From assembly GCA_964540765.1 (NCBI GenBank), contig CAZINW010000010.1, positions 1 to 59,103 of the forward strand: DNA of 59,103 nucleotides, read 5' to 3'. Shown here piece by piece: positions 8,657-16,972 of this stretch (positions are counted from its first letter, which is position 1; each line of letters begins with the position of its first letter). A program made the translations under genes and the position numbers. This stretch comes from CAZJLN01 sp964540765. GTDB taxonomy: Bacteria > Chloroflexota > Anaerolineae > Anaerolineales > Anaerolineaceae. The notes beneath the pieces were generated by a model. The model did not search any database. It worked only from the letters and a program-made list of their open reading frames with translations, and was not told where the DNA came from.

Positions 8657-9892
8657 ATGGATAAAATTTCAAAGTTTAAGGATATGAATACACTGGTCAA
8701 TCATTATGGCGAGGGCGACAACCCTGAACATGCGCATGTGGCACCAATCTTTCAAACTTCTACCTTTGGGTTTAAAGATGCTGCCAGTGGCGCTGCTGTT
8801 GCAGCCGGGCAGCAACCAGGCTATTACTACACGCGCTTGGGCAACCCGAATTTTGCCCAATTGGCACGCAAACTGGCTGCTCTGGAAGCCTGGGATCTGA
8901 TCAAAGCCAACCCTGAAAAAGAACCCGCGCAGCTTGCCCAGGGATTGCTCTTTGCCTCAGGCATGGCAGCCCTCACCAATGCCATTCTTGCTCATGTGCA
9001 TGCTGGCGAGACGGTCATCACCCAAAACGGGCTTTATGATGGCACCTTTATTTTCTTCAAGGAACTCGCACCCAGGTACGGCATTAAGGTGATCTGGGTG
9101 GATGGCAGGCTTATTGAAGCATGGGAACAGGCTTTTGCAGCCAACCCGCAAGCGCGCCTGGCGTATGTTGAGACACCCATCAACCCTGCCATGGGGTTGG
9201 TGGATATCGCCGCCGTCTCCGGGATCGCCCACAAGCACGGAGCCAGCGTCATTGTGGATAACACCTTTGGCACGCCTTACTGTCAGCGCCCGCTCAGCCT
9301 GGGTGCGGATGTGGTCATCCATTCCACCACCAAGTACCTTTCCGGGCATGGCACTGTGGTCGGCGGTGCTGTCATCAGCCGTGACCTGGCTTGGGTGGCA
9401 GGCGAGCTGAAGCAGGTATTCAAGACTTTAGGTGCGGTGCCGAGCCCATTTGATGCCTGGCTGACCAATATTGGCTTGAAGACCTTCCCTTTGCGCATGC
9501 AGCGCCACTGTGAAAATGCCATGCAGGTTGCCCGTTTTCTGGAAGCACACCCCCAGGTCGCCAATGTGTATTACCCCGGGCTTGAAAGCCACCCTGACCA
9601 TGCGCTGGCAAAGCGCCAGATGCTGGGATTTGGCGGCATGCTTTCATTTGAGCTCAAAGGTGGCTTGCAAGCCGGCGAACGCATGATGGATCAGGTGCGG
9701 GTTGCCACCCTGGCGGTCAGTTTAGGCAATGTGGATACGCTCATCCAACACCCTGCCAGCATGACGCATCGCAACACTCCGCGCGACGTGAGGCTGGCAG
9801 CCGGCATCAGCGATGGGCTCGTGCGCCTCTCCGTCGGGATTGAGGACGTAGAAGATCTCATTGATGACCTTGACCAGGCGATGAGGCAATAG
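8657..9892 (+). CDS. methionine gamma-lyase / Cys-Met metabolism PLP enzyme
   Basis: A 411-residue fold-type I PLP enzyme of the Cys/Met metabolism family. YTRLGNPN (58-65) supplies the phosphate-binding Tyr/Arg, SGMAA is at 101-105, and DNTFGTPYCQRPLSLGADVVIHS leads to the PLP lysine Lys226 in STTKYLSGHG. Members include methionine gamma-lyase, cystathionine gamma-synthase/lyase and O-acetylhomoserine sulfhydrylase, which cannot be separated with certainty here. The unusual Asn-Pro-Glu-Lys insert around residue 85 fits the longer lyase or sulfhydrylase types. Start at 8657 is set by CCAGGAGG eight bases upstream; an earlier in-frame ATG at 8603 lacks one. Monocistronic, closed by a long inverted repeat. 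Confidence 0.88.
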   Translation: MDKISKFKDMNTLVNHYGEGDNPEHAHVAPIFQTSTFGFKDAASGAAVAAGQQPGYYYTRLGNPNFAQLARKLAALEAWDLIKANPEKEPAQLAQGLLFASGMAALTNAILAHVHAGETVITQNGLYDGTFIFFKELAPRYGIKVIWVDGRLIEAWEQAFAANPQARLAYVETPINPAMGLVDIAAVSGIAHKHGASVIVDNTFGTPYCQRPLSLGADVVIHSTTKYLSGHGTVVGGAVISRDLAWVAGELKQVFKTLGAVPSPFDAWLTNIGLKTFPLRMQRHCENAMQVARFLEAHPQVANVYYPGLESHPDHALAKRQMLGFGGMLSFELKGGLQAGERMMDQVRVATLAVSLGNVDTLIQHPASMTHRNTPRDVRLAAGISDGLVRLSVGIEDVEDLIDDLDQAMRQ

Positions 9893-9908
9893 AGCTGAAA
9901 GTTCAAAG
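9893..9908 (-). repeat. inverted partner of the upstream heptad repeat
   Basis: AGCTGAAAGTTCAAAG at 9893-9908 is the reverse complement of 8545-8560 with one mismatch in 16 and begins immediately after the stop codon of the PLP enzyme. Confidence 0.7.
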
Positions 9909-9932
9909 CTGAACGTTTAAAGAAAAATCGGC

Positions 9933-10017
9933 GGGAGGGTTTGTGCCCAGAGGGTACGATGTGCCCAGAGGGTACGATGTGCCCAATAGTTACATTCATC
10001 CTGACGTAAACCCTCCC
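9933..10017 (+). terminator. long-loop terminator-like inverted repeat
   Basis: GGGAGGGTTT (9933-9942) pairs perfectly with AAACCCTCCC (10008-10017), followed by CTTTATTTT. The 65-base loop is filled by a tandem 18-mer, suggesting an ordinary terminator whose loop was expanded. Confidence 0.5.
9943..9986 (+). repeat. tandem 18-bp repeat inside terminator loop
   Basis: GTGCCCAGAGGGTACGAT is present at 9943-9960 and identically at 9961-9978, then a partial third copy GTGCCCAA to 9986. Confidence 0.9.
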
Positions 10018-10092
10018 CTTTATTTTCATGCAAGTTCGTAAAGATCGCAATCACAAATGTTTTTCAAAATCTTTTATATCTCCGACCCCGTT

Positions 10093-10098
10093 TATAAT
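10093..10098 (+). promoter_or_regulatory. -10 element giving a probable leaderless mRNA
   Basis: TATAAT at 10093-10098 ends seven bases before the permease ATG at 10106, which has no ribosome site. Transcription would start at or next to the A of the ATG. The -35 element is weak. Confidence 0.5.
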
Positions 10099-10105
10099 AT
10101 AGCCA

Positions 10106-10894
10106 ATGACTACAAACAAACCCGCGCTTCGTAAAAACCGACTGCTGTTCTTTGGCATTTCCCTGCTGATTGGGCTGGCGCTCTGGCAGGCGATCGTATT
10201 GCTCTTTGACCTGCCGGCATTTATTCTGCCTAGCCCGATACAGGTGGGCGCGCGCATGCTCTCAGCCATCAAGGAAGGTCTGATCCAGCGGCACTTATTC
10301 CATACGCTGCTAGAGGTGATCCTCGGCCTGGCAGCAGGCAGCATCCTCGCCGTGATCGTCGCATATCTGCTGGCAAAATCGCCGGCTGTTGAGAAAATGG
10401 TCTCCCCCTACCTGGTTGCGAGCCAGTCCATCCCTACAGTCGCGATTGCCCCGCTGATCGTGATCTGGTTCGGTCCCGGGTTGCTCTCAAAAGTGCTTAT
10501 CTGTGCCCTGATCGTATTCTTCCCGGTGCTGATCAACACGCTGGTGGGTCTGCGGGAAGTCCCACAGGACCTGCGTAACCTGATGCAATCCTTGCATGCC
10601 ACACGTTGGCAGACGCTGCGCTACCTGGAAATCCCCTCAACCCTGCCAATTTTCCTGGGAGGGCTGCGTGTGGGTGCCACGCTCTCCGTGATCGGCGCCA
10701 TCGTGGGCGAACTGGTCGGCTCTGACCGCGGTCTGGGCTTTTTGATCAACGTGGGGCGCGGGCAGTATGACACAGCCCTGGTATTCGTGGCGGTGATTGC
10801 CTTGATCCTGATGGCATCCGGTTTGTACGGGCTGGTGCTGCTGATCGAATCGCGCACGCTTGCCTGGCAAACCTGGCGCAAAAAAGGGGAATAA
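10106..10894 (+). CDS. ABC importer permease (ThiX/SsuC-like)
   Basis: A 262-residue inner-membrane permease of the BPD/SsuC-TauC-ThiX type with about six membrane segments, starting with the charged leader MTTNKPALRKNR and the characteristic FILPSPIQV after the first segment. The cytoplasmic EAA-like loop lies around SLHATRWQTLRYLEIPSTLP. It is the first of four overlapping or closely spaced genes (permease, binding protein, ATPase, DUF692 protein). Substrates of this class include sulfonates, nitrate, riboflavin and pyrimidine precursors of thiamin; no THI-box or other riboswitch is visible upstream, so the ligand stays open. Confidence 0.85.
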   Translation: MTTNKPALRKNRLLFFGISLLIGLALWQAIVLLFDLPAFILPSPIQVGARMLSAIKEGLIQRHLFHTLLEVILGLAAGSILAVIVAYLLAKSPAVEKMVSPYLVASQSIPTVAIAPLIVIWFGPGLLSKVLICALIVFFPVLINTLVGLREVPQDLRNLMQSLHATRWQTLRYLEIPSTLPIFLGGLRVGATLSVIGAIVGELVGSDRGLGFLINVGRGQYDTALVFVAVIALILMASGLYGLVLLIESRTLAWQTWRKKGE

Positions 10895-10914
10895 ATGACA
10901 CAAGAGGCAAATTT

Positions 10915-11898
10915 ATGAAGAAATTTCACCTGACTTTGCTTGTTTTGATGCTGATGACAGCGGGCATTCCCGGCTGCCGCAAGCAGCCTGAACAGGCAAC
11001 AGAGGAGCTTTACCCGATCAAAATTAACCTGACCTATATCCCCAATATTCAGTTTGCACCGTTGTATGTAGCCATCGAGAATGGCTATTTCGCTGATGCA
11101 GGCCTGGATGTCAGCCTCAACTATGGTAATGAGGCTGACTTGATGGCATTGGTTGGCGCAGGTGATCAGCGATTTATGATCGCATCGGGTGAGCAGGTAC
11201 TCTTGAGTCGGGCACAAGGATTGCCGCTGGTCTATGTGGCTGCCTGGTATAAAGACTACCCGGTGGGTGTGGTTTCCCTCATGGACGCAGGAATCAAAAC
11301 CCCGCAGGACCTTGCCGGAAAGACAGTTGGCATTCCTGGGCTGTATGGTGCCAATTACATCGGGTTTGAAGCTTTACGCAAGGTTGCCGGACTGGAAGAA
11401 GCAGACCTGACGCTCAATTCGATCGGGTATACGCAAGTGGAATCCCTGACAAGCCATATGGCGGATGCAGTTGTGATCTACGTCGCCAATGAACCAATTG
11501 TTCTAAGCAGCCTGGGGTATGAGGTGAACGTGCTGCGTGTGTCGGATTACCTGGATCTGGTCGGAAATGGATTGGTGACGAATGAAGAGACCATCAAAAA
11601 TGATCCAGAACTGGTGCAATCAGTGGTGGACGCCTTGTTGAAGGGCATCCTCGATTGTGCGGCAGAGCCGGATGAGGCGTTTGAGATCAGCAAGGCTTAT
11701 GTGGAAAATTTGGTCAATGCAGATGAACAGACGCAAAAAGCCATCCTGGCAGCTTCCATTGATCTGTGGCAGACTGACAAACCGGGGTATAGCCCCTATG
11801 AGAACTGGGGGAATATGCAGTCCTTATTATTGGAGATAGGCTTGATGAAGGCTCCCGTTGAGTTAAAAGAGGCATTTAGCAATGACTTTGTTGAATGA
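10915..11898 (+). CDS. NMT1/ThiY-like substrate-binding lipoprotein
   Basis: A 327-residue binding protein for the ABC importer. The signal ends with AGIPGC, making Cys21 or so the lipid anchor. The mature part opens with the family hallmark PNIQFAPLYVAIENGYFADAGLDV, then GNEADLMALVGAGDQRFMIASGEQVLLSRAQGLPLVYVA, close to ThiY-type proteins that bind N-formyl-aminopyrimidine and to other NMT1/THI5-like domains. Ligand specificity is inferred only at family level. The 3' end overlaps the ATPase gene by 17 bases, and the gene starts 20 bases after the permease stop. Confidence 0.88.
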   Translation: MKKFHLTLLVLMLMTAGIPGCRKQPEQATEELYPIKINLTYIPNIQFAPLYVAIENGYFADAGLDVSLNYGNEADLMALVGAGDQRFMIASGEQVLLSRAQGLPLVYVAAWYKDYPVGVVSLMDAGIKTPQDLAGKTVGIPGLYGANYIGFEALRKVAGLEEADLTLNSIGYTQVESLTSHMADAVVIYVANEPIVLSSLGYEVNVLRVSDYLDLVGNGLVTNEETIKNDPELVQSVVDALLKGILDCAAEPDEAFEISKAYVENLVNADEQTQKAILAASIDLWQTDKPGYSPYENWGNMQSLLLEIGLMKAPVELKEAFSNDFVE

Positions 11899-12658
11899 GC
11901 CAGCGCTAAAGGTTACCAACCTGAGGGTAAGCTTCATCGAAAGCGATGGCAGCCTGGAAGTGTTGGATGACCTTTCCTTTTCTGTGGCATCTTCTGCCTT
12001 TGTCAGCATCGTTGGGCCTTCCGGGGGTGGGAAAAGCACCCTTCTGAGGGTCCTGGCTGGGCTGGTAAAGCCAAACTCGGGTGAGATTTCTTTTGGCGGT
12101 CAGCAGGCTGGCAGTCAACCCAAAATTGGCATGGTCTTTCAAACAGCCAACCTGATGCCGTGGCGCAATGTGATGCAAAATATCACCCTGCCGCTGGAAT
12201 TGGCTGATTGGTCAGTTGCACAAGCTCAAGATTCAGCCATCCAAATGATTAAACTGGTAGGGTTGACTGGTTTTGAGAAGAGCCTGCCGCATGAACTTTC
12301 AGGTGGCATGGCGCAACGGGTGGCGATTGCCCGCTCACTGGTGCATGATCCTGATATTCTTTTGCTGGATGAACCTTTTGGTCAACTGGATGCGCTCACG
12401 CGTGAGCGCATGGGCGAGGAACTGATGCGAATCTGGCAGGCAAAACAAAAAACTGTGCTGATGGTCACACATTCCATTTCAGAGGCACTCTACCTTTCAG
12501 ACCGGGTGCTGGTACTGACCCGGCGACCTGCCAGGATATGCCTGGATCTGCCTGTTAATCTTCCCCGTCCGCGGTCGGAAGAATTACGTTATACAACGAC
12601 ATACACTGACCTGGCACATCAATTGAGGCAGCAATTATCCATCGGAGCCGATGAGTGA
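11882..12658 (+). CDS. ABC importer ATPase (SsuB/ThiZ-like)
   Basis: A 258-residue nucleotide-binding subunit. Walker A GPSGGGKST is at 45-53, the Q-loop is GMVFQTANLMPWRNV, the signature LSGGMAQRVAIAR at 139-151, Walker B ILLLDEP near 159-165, and the H-loop MVTHSISEA. MPW after the Q-loop is typical of the nitrate/sulfonate/taurine class of importers. It overlaps the binding-protein gene upstream and the DUF692 gene downstream (8 bases), so the four proteins are probably made together. Confidence 0.93.
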   Translation: MTLLNEPALKVTNLRVSFIESDGSLEVLDDLSFSVASSAFVSIVGPSGGGKSTLLRVLAGLVKPNSGEISFGGQQAGSQPKIGMVFQTANLMPWRNVMQNITLPLELADWSVAQAQDSAIQMIKLVGLTGFEKSLPHELSGGMAQRVAIARSLVHDPDILLLDEPFGQLDALTRERMGEELMRIWQAKQKTVLMVTHSISEALYLSDRVLVLTRRPARICLDLPVNLPRPRSEELRYTTTYTDLAHQLRQQLSIGADE

Positions 12659-13439
12659 GATGAAATTATCCGTCAACCATTCCAGGGCGATGATTGCGCT
12701 TGTCCATGCCGGTGAAGTCCAGGTGGACGCGGTGGAGGTGGTGGATAAGCTCAGTCTTGCTGAAATTGAAACTGCACGTGAGGCATTACCAGGGATTAAT
12801 TTCCATTTCCATCAAGGCAGGATGCACTTTACCCGCAAAGGTGTGGCACGATTAGCCAAATATCTGGCTCTGTGCCCGCAATCCCCTTTTATTTCCATTC
12901 ACCTGGCACCACTATCGTTTTTTATCACCGCGCCGGCACTGCAGTGGCAGCTTTACCTTCCGGAACCTGATGAAGAGAAGTGTATTCAGCGATTTATCAG
13001 GCAGGTAAAAGAATTGAAGATCCAATTCAAAACACCAGTGATCCTGGAGAACATGCCTGCCTTGCACCCGCAAAAATATCGCTTTGAAAGTGAGCCAGAG
13101 GTGATCCGCCGTGTGTTGGAGGAAACGGGGTGCCAATTGCTGCTGGACCTGGCACATGCGCGCATTGCTGCTGAAGTACGCGGCATGTCCGGTGAGGAAT
13201 ATTTATCTGCCCTGCCGCTTGAGCATACAGTGCAGTTCCACCTGGCTGGCGCGCGCAGCAAAGATGGCAGGTTGTATGATGCGCATGAATCCCTCGAGGA
13301 GGTAGATTACACACTGCTGGGCTGGGTATTGAAGCGTAAGAGCCCGCAGTGGCTCACACTGGAATATTTCAGGGAAAACCCTGACCAGGTCAGGCAGCAG
13401 CTGACAAGGTTGAGGGGCTATCTGCCGGCAACTGTATAG
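12651..13439 (+). CDS. DUF692/UPF0276 multinuclear iron (MNIO-like) enzyme
   Basis: A 262-residue TIM-barrel protein of the DUF692 (MNIO) type. Established members such as MbnB and TglH use two or three iron ions to oxidise substrates, often cysteines of ribosomal peptides. Candidate ligands are all present: His84 (SIHLAP), Glu133-Asn134 (ILENMP), Asp166 and His169 (LLLDLAHA), His197 (VQFHLAGA), Asp210 and His212 (YDAHES) and Glu238 (TLEYF). The start codon lies inside the ATPase gene (8-base overlap), so the enzyme is co-translated with an ABC importer. That points to a small-molecule substrate taken up by the importer, or to an unseen peptide; both are inference. ATG 12660 is an alternative start. 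Confidence 0.8.
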   Translation: MSEMKLSVNHSRAMIALVHAGEVQVDAVEVVDKLSLAEIETAREALPGINFHFHQGRMHFTRKGVARLAKYLALCPQSPFISIHLAPLSFFITAPALQWQLYLPEPDEEKCIQRFIRQVKELKIQFKTPVILENMPALHPQKYRFESEPEVIRRVLEETGCQLLLDLAHARIAAEVRGMSGEEYLSALPLEHTVQFHLAGARSKDGRLYDAHESLEEVDYTLLGWVLKRKSPQWLTLEYFRENPDQVRQQLTRLRGYLPATV

Positions 13440-13449
13440 GCTGAAAATA

Positions 13450-13479
13450 TTGAAAGCAACATGCCTGGCGGGTTATAAT
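13450..13479 (+). promoter_or_regulatory. sigma70-type promoter of the rhomboid gene
   Basis: TTGAAA at 13450-13455, 18-base spacer, TATAAT at 13474-13479, 39 bases before the rhomboid ATG. Confidence 0.7.
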
Positions 13480-13518
13480 TTGTTTAATGATTGATTAAAT
13501 TATTCAAGGAGAGTGCCC

Positions 13519-14190
13519 ATGATCCCCATTCGAGACCATATCCCAACCCGGCGTGCGCCCATCATCAATTACCTGCTGATTGCTGCCAACATCCTGGTTT
13601 TCGTGCTGCAATCGCTAGCAGGTGCAAACGAGGAAGCCCTGGTATATGAATTTGCCTTGATCCCCTCTTCCTTTTCATCAGGCATTGATGCCGCTGACAT
13701 CAGGGATATCTTTACCAGCATGTTTATGCATGCTGGACTGGTTCACCTGGCAGGGAATATGCTTTACCTGTGGATTTTTGGCGATAACGTGGAAGACCGC
13801 ATGGGACACTTTAAATACCTGCTGTTTTACCTGGTGGGCGGAGTGGCTGCCTCAGTGGCACATATTTTCATCAACCCGGCTTCGCAGATCCCAACCGTGG
13901 GTGCCAGCGGTGCCATTGCAGCCGTATTGGGAGCATACCTGGTGCTTTACCCGCAAAGCAGGGTGGCAACCTTTATCCCGCTGGGGTTCTTTATGAGCCT
14001 GAGGATGCTGCTGGCTGCCATTGTGCTGGTCGTGTGGTTCTTGCTGCAATTCTTTGAAGGGGTTTTGAGCCTGGGGGCAGCAAATGTAGGCGGAGTGGCT
14101 GTCTGGGCTCATATTGGCGGTTTTGTTTTCGGCGCTCTCATTGGTTTGCTCTTCCGCAAGGGCCGTAATCCTGCCACTGTTACGCAATAG
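13519..14190 (+). CDS. rhomboid-family intramembrane serine protease
   Basis: A 223-residue polytopic membrane protease cutting within or near membrane segments of substrate proteins. The catalytic serine is Ser130 in GASGAI, the catalytic histidine His198 in AHIGGFVFGALIG, and the oxyanion-side HLAGNM (76-81) with Asn80 is intact. About six membrane segments are visible. I choose ATG 13519 because AAGGAG ends seven bases upstream; the in-frame GTG at 13513 is too close to it. It has its own promoter and a strong terminator. Confidence 0.92.
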   Translation: MIPIRDHIPTRRAPIINYLLIAANILVFVLQSLAGANEEALVYEFALIPSSFSSGIDAADIRDIFTSMFMHAGLVHLAGNMLYLWIFGDNVEDRMGHFKYLLFYLVGGVAASVAHIFINPASQIPTVGASGAIAAVLGAYLVLYPQSRVATFIPLGFFMSLRMLLAAIVLVVWFLLQFFEGVLSLGAANVGGVAVWAHIGGFVFGALIGLLFRKGRNPATVTQ

Positions 14191-14207
14191 TGATCATATG
14201 AAAGTTC

Positions 14208-14236
14208 CGGGGCGAATCCAAATTGGATCCGCCCCG
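14208..14236. terminator. strong terminator between convergent genes
   Basis: CGGGGCG at 14208-14214 and ATCCA pair with TGGAT and CGCCCCG to 14236 (12 of 13 pairs), followed by CTTTGTTTT. It separates the rhomboid gene from the leftward pmbA gene. Confidence 0.85.
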
Positions 14237-14268
14237 CTTTGTTTTAAAGAGCGCTTATTAAATTCGTA

Positions 14269-15567
14269 CTACTTGGCAGTCACACTCAATTTGCCAACCT
14301 GGATGTAGGGCATCAGTCCGCTGATATATGCCCATGGACCGCTGACCCACTCGCTCTCCTGGCTGATGGCAGTGATATTCTTGAGCGCGGTGAAGGCATT
14401 GCCTGCCAGCATGACATCTTTGACGCGCCCCACCAATTTGCCATTTTCAATTTTGTAACCAAGCGAAACGTTAAGTGAGAACTCCCCATTGATGGGGTTG
14501 CCCTGCCCAAGCCCGAGGAACTCATGTACGAGGAGCCCTTTTTCGATGCCGCGCAGCATGGTTTCATAAGGGGTGGTGCCCGGATTGATCACCAGGTTGG
14601 TGAGCTGGCGGGAGGAGCCATGCCCGGTGGGTCGGACGCCTGCACGCCCGGCTGTGTCAAGGTCATAGATGAAGTTGCGCAGCACGCCGTTCTCGATCAG
14701 CGGAGTCACCCGGCGTGGCATACCCTCATTATCGAAGGCACTGGTGCGGGCGCCATAGGCAATCGTGGGGTCATCGACCATGGTGAGGCTGGGGGAGGCG
14801 ATTTGCTGACCGAGCTTGTCACGCAACGGAGAGGCACCCAGGAGAACATTCTTCCCGTCAATTGCCAGACCCAGGGAGAGCAACAGCGCGATCAACCCGG
14901 AGGGCGTAAATATTACTGGCATTTCGCCTGATTCAATGGGGGCAAGGTTCTCTGCCATGCGGAAATACTCGATCGCCTGCGTGGCAATCTCTTCAGTATC
15001 AACCGTGCGTTGTTTCTGCCCCACGCCTTGGCTGGCAAAGAGAATATCTGTGCCTCGCACCAATTGCCCTCCAGCTCCGACATTGAACTCGGTATGATCA
15101 GAGCTGTAACTGGCACCTTTGGAGTTGGCGTAATCCACTTTATAGACCACTTTTTGCACGGCAGCGCCAGCCAGGATCTCCGGGTTGTAGGTTTTGATCA
15201 TATCCATCATCTGCTGACCCATACGGATCATCTCGGGTTTTTCAAGCGGCAGCAAAGCCGGATCGAAAATCTGGACAGGCTCGAGGAGCTGCGGTTCGGG
15301 GAATTCAAAGTGAGCCGGGCTGCCAAATTCAGCCGCTGCGAGTGCGCGCCCCACCACGCCTTCCACATCCAGTGGATCGGTGGTGCTGGACGTGCCGACT
15401 TTGCCATCGACAATCACTTTGACATCGATCTGGGTGCGTTGGGAAGACTCGGCAGATTTCAAGCGGTCGTTATCAAAGTCGACTGAGCTGGTTTCCTGTG
15501 TCAGCATGGCTGCCTGGGCAGCCTGTGCTTTCTGTAATGCCTTGGTGACAATTTGTTCGACGATCAT
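14269..15567 (-). CDS. pmbA: TldE/PmbA-like metalloprotease subunit
   Basis: A 432-residue protein of the TldD/PmbA family. In E. coli the TldD/TldE heterodimer degrades unfolded peptides and removes the leader of microcin B17; only TldD carries the metal site. This second gene lacks an HExxxH motif, matching the TldE/PmbA role, and shows conserved blocks such as GVVGRALAAAEFGSPAHFEFP and HEFLGLGQGNPINGEFSLNVSLGY. Start at 15567 is fixed by AGGAGGT upstream and by an ATGA overlap with the tldD stop, implying translational coupling and equal expression. A longer open frame to 15654 lies within tldD and is not used. Confidence 0.9.
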   Translation of the reverse strand: MIVEQIVTKALQKAQAAQAAMLTQETSSVDFDNDRLKSAESSQRTQIDVKVIVDGKVGTSSTTDPLDVEGVVGRALAAAEFGSPAHFEFPEPQLLEPVQIFDPALLPLEKPEMIRMGQQMMDMIKTYNPEILAGAAVQKVVYKVDYANSKGASYSSDHTEFNVGAGGQLVRGTDILFASQGVGQKQRTVDTEEIATQAIEYFRMAENLAPIESGEMPVIFTPSGLIALLLSLGLAIDGKNVLLGASPLRDKLGQQIASPSLTMVDDPTIAYGARTSAFDNEGMPRRVTPLIENGVLRNFIYDLDTAGRAGVRPTGHGSSRQLTNLVINPGTTPYETMLRGIEKGLLVHEFLGLGQGNPINGEFSLNVSLGYKIENGKLVGRVKDVMLAGNAFTALKNITAISQESEWVSGPWAYISGLMPYIQVGKLSVTAK

Positions 15568-16934
15568 TGTTGACCTCCTACCACACAATTCTGGATGCGA
15601 ATATGGGGACCACCAAGACCGACCCGCAAGGGGGACTGATCCCCTTTGCCACAACCGCCCGGTCCGTTGGGTTCCCAGGCAAGATCATTTCCGATGCACT
15701 CGATATTATGCAAGGTTTCAAAGACATTCCCCGTCAGGACCACATCGCGCACCAACTCAGCCACCTGACCATTGCGGATCATGTAGCCATAGGCTGCACT
15801 GAAGGTGAACATCTCCATGGCAGTTTGCCCGCCAATTGCCCTGACAGCGTAAACGCCAAGGTCAATATCTTTGATCATCTCCTCGAAGGGCGTATGTCCC
15901 TGTTCAATACAAGTATTGGTCATGCGTACGATGGGTGGGTGTTGGAAGTGTACCGCGCGGGCATTGCCGGAAGGTGCTTCACCCATTTTGGCGGCTGTCT
16001 CACGCGAATGCAGCCGACCGACGAGAATGCCATTTTTGATGAGGTAGTTCTTGCGCATCGGCACGCCTTCATAGTCATAACGGTGGGTACCCAAACCGCC
16101 GGGCAGGGAACCGTCATCGATGATGTTCAATCCATCCACGCCAAAACGCTTTCCCAGTTGCATGAGATCCTGCATTTTGGGGTTTTCATAAACGAAGTCG
16201 GACTCGCTCAGGTGCCCAAAGGCTTCGTGGGTGAAAACACCGGTGAGGATCTGGTCAGTAATGACAGGATACTTGCCACCGCTCACCGGAGGGGCAGCCA
16301 GCAAATCAATGGCTTTTTGAGCCACTGCCCTGGCATGCTCATGGAAACCTTCAACGCTTTGGTATCCATTAATCCCGCCGCCGTTCTCAAAGGCATTCTG
16401 CACGATATCCCCATCGCGGGCAATGGCACTAACCGACAGATTGACATCAGGAACCTCTTCTTCGATATAAGTGCCCTCTGAGTTGGCATACCAGATGGTT
16501 TTGAAGCTGTCGGCATAACGTACAGAAGAAGTCTGAATGTTTTTGTGGTGCCCGAGAATGATCTGGTTGTATTCTTCTGCGAGCGACTTTTTATCAGCCA
16601 GCACTATCTGGCGGAAATCCTTGATCAATTCGGCTTTGATGGAATCGACCACCGGCTCTGTAGGTGCAAAATAGGTAGTGCCAGTACCAACCAGCCGGGC
16701 AGTGACGCAGGCTTCGCTCACGCGTTTGGGCAGGTCTTCAAGGTCATTGAAGGTGGCTATCCCCCAACCGCCCTTGTAGAGGGCACGTACAATCCCCCCC
16801 ATGGTGCGTGCTGAGCCGATGGTATCCAGGTCCGGACCACGAAAATTGACCCAGGTATTCAGCTTGTCCTCAATGCGGATATCGACGTATTCTACATCAT
16901 GAATTTTTATTGCTTCTTGTAAACGATCTCGCAT
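15564..16934 (-). CDS. tldD: TldD metalloprotease
   Basis: A 456-residue zinc peptidase, the catalytic partner of PmbA/TldE. The metal site HExxxH is HEAFGH at 236-241, in THEAFGHLSESDFVYENP, exactly as in TldD. Start at 16934 (MRDRLQEAIK) follows AAGGAGATA; the open frame continues upstream into galE without similarity. The last four bases overlap the pmbA start. The pair may act on endogenous peptides or on a modified peptide; no dedicated substrate gene is adjacent. Confidence 0.93.
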   Translation of the reverse strand: MRDRLQEAIKIHDVEYVDIRIEDKLNTWVNFRGPDLDTIGSARTMGGIVRALYKGGWGIATFNDLEDLPKRVSEACVTARLVGTGTTYFAPTEPVVDSIKAELIKDFRQIVLADKKSLAEEYNQIILGHHKNIQTSSVRYADSFKTIWYANSEGTYIEEEVPDVNLSVSAIARDGDIVQNAFENGGGINGYQSVEGFHEHARAVAQKAIDLLAAPPVSGGKYPVITDQILTGVFTHEAFGHLSESDFVYENPKMQDLMQLGKRFGVDGLNIIDDGSLPGGLGTHRYDYEGVPMRKNYLIKNGILVGRLHSRETAAKMGEAPSGNARAVHFQHPPIVRMTNTCIEQGHTPFEEMIKDIDLGVYAVRAIGGQTAMEMFTFSAAYGYMIRNGQVAELVRDVVLTGNVFETLHNIECIGNDLAWEPNGPGGCGKGDQSPLRVGLGGPHIRIQNCVVGGQQ

Positions 16935-16972
16935 AGTTATCTCCTTGTTCCGCAATAGAATCAAATGAAATT

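Noticed and set aside
10022..10105. THI-box before the ThiY-like operon
   Set aside because: No CTGAGA-type core or TPP aptamer stems; only a TATAAT next to the ATG.
14524..16814. Several long plus-strand frames across tldD/pmbA
   Set aside because: Antisense shadows of the two well-supported minus-strand genes.
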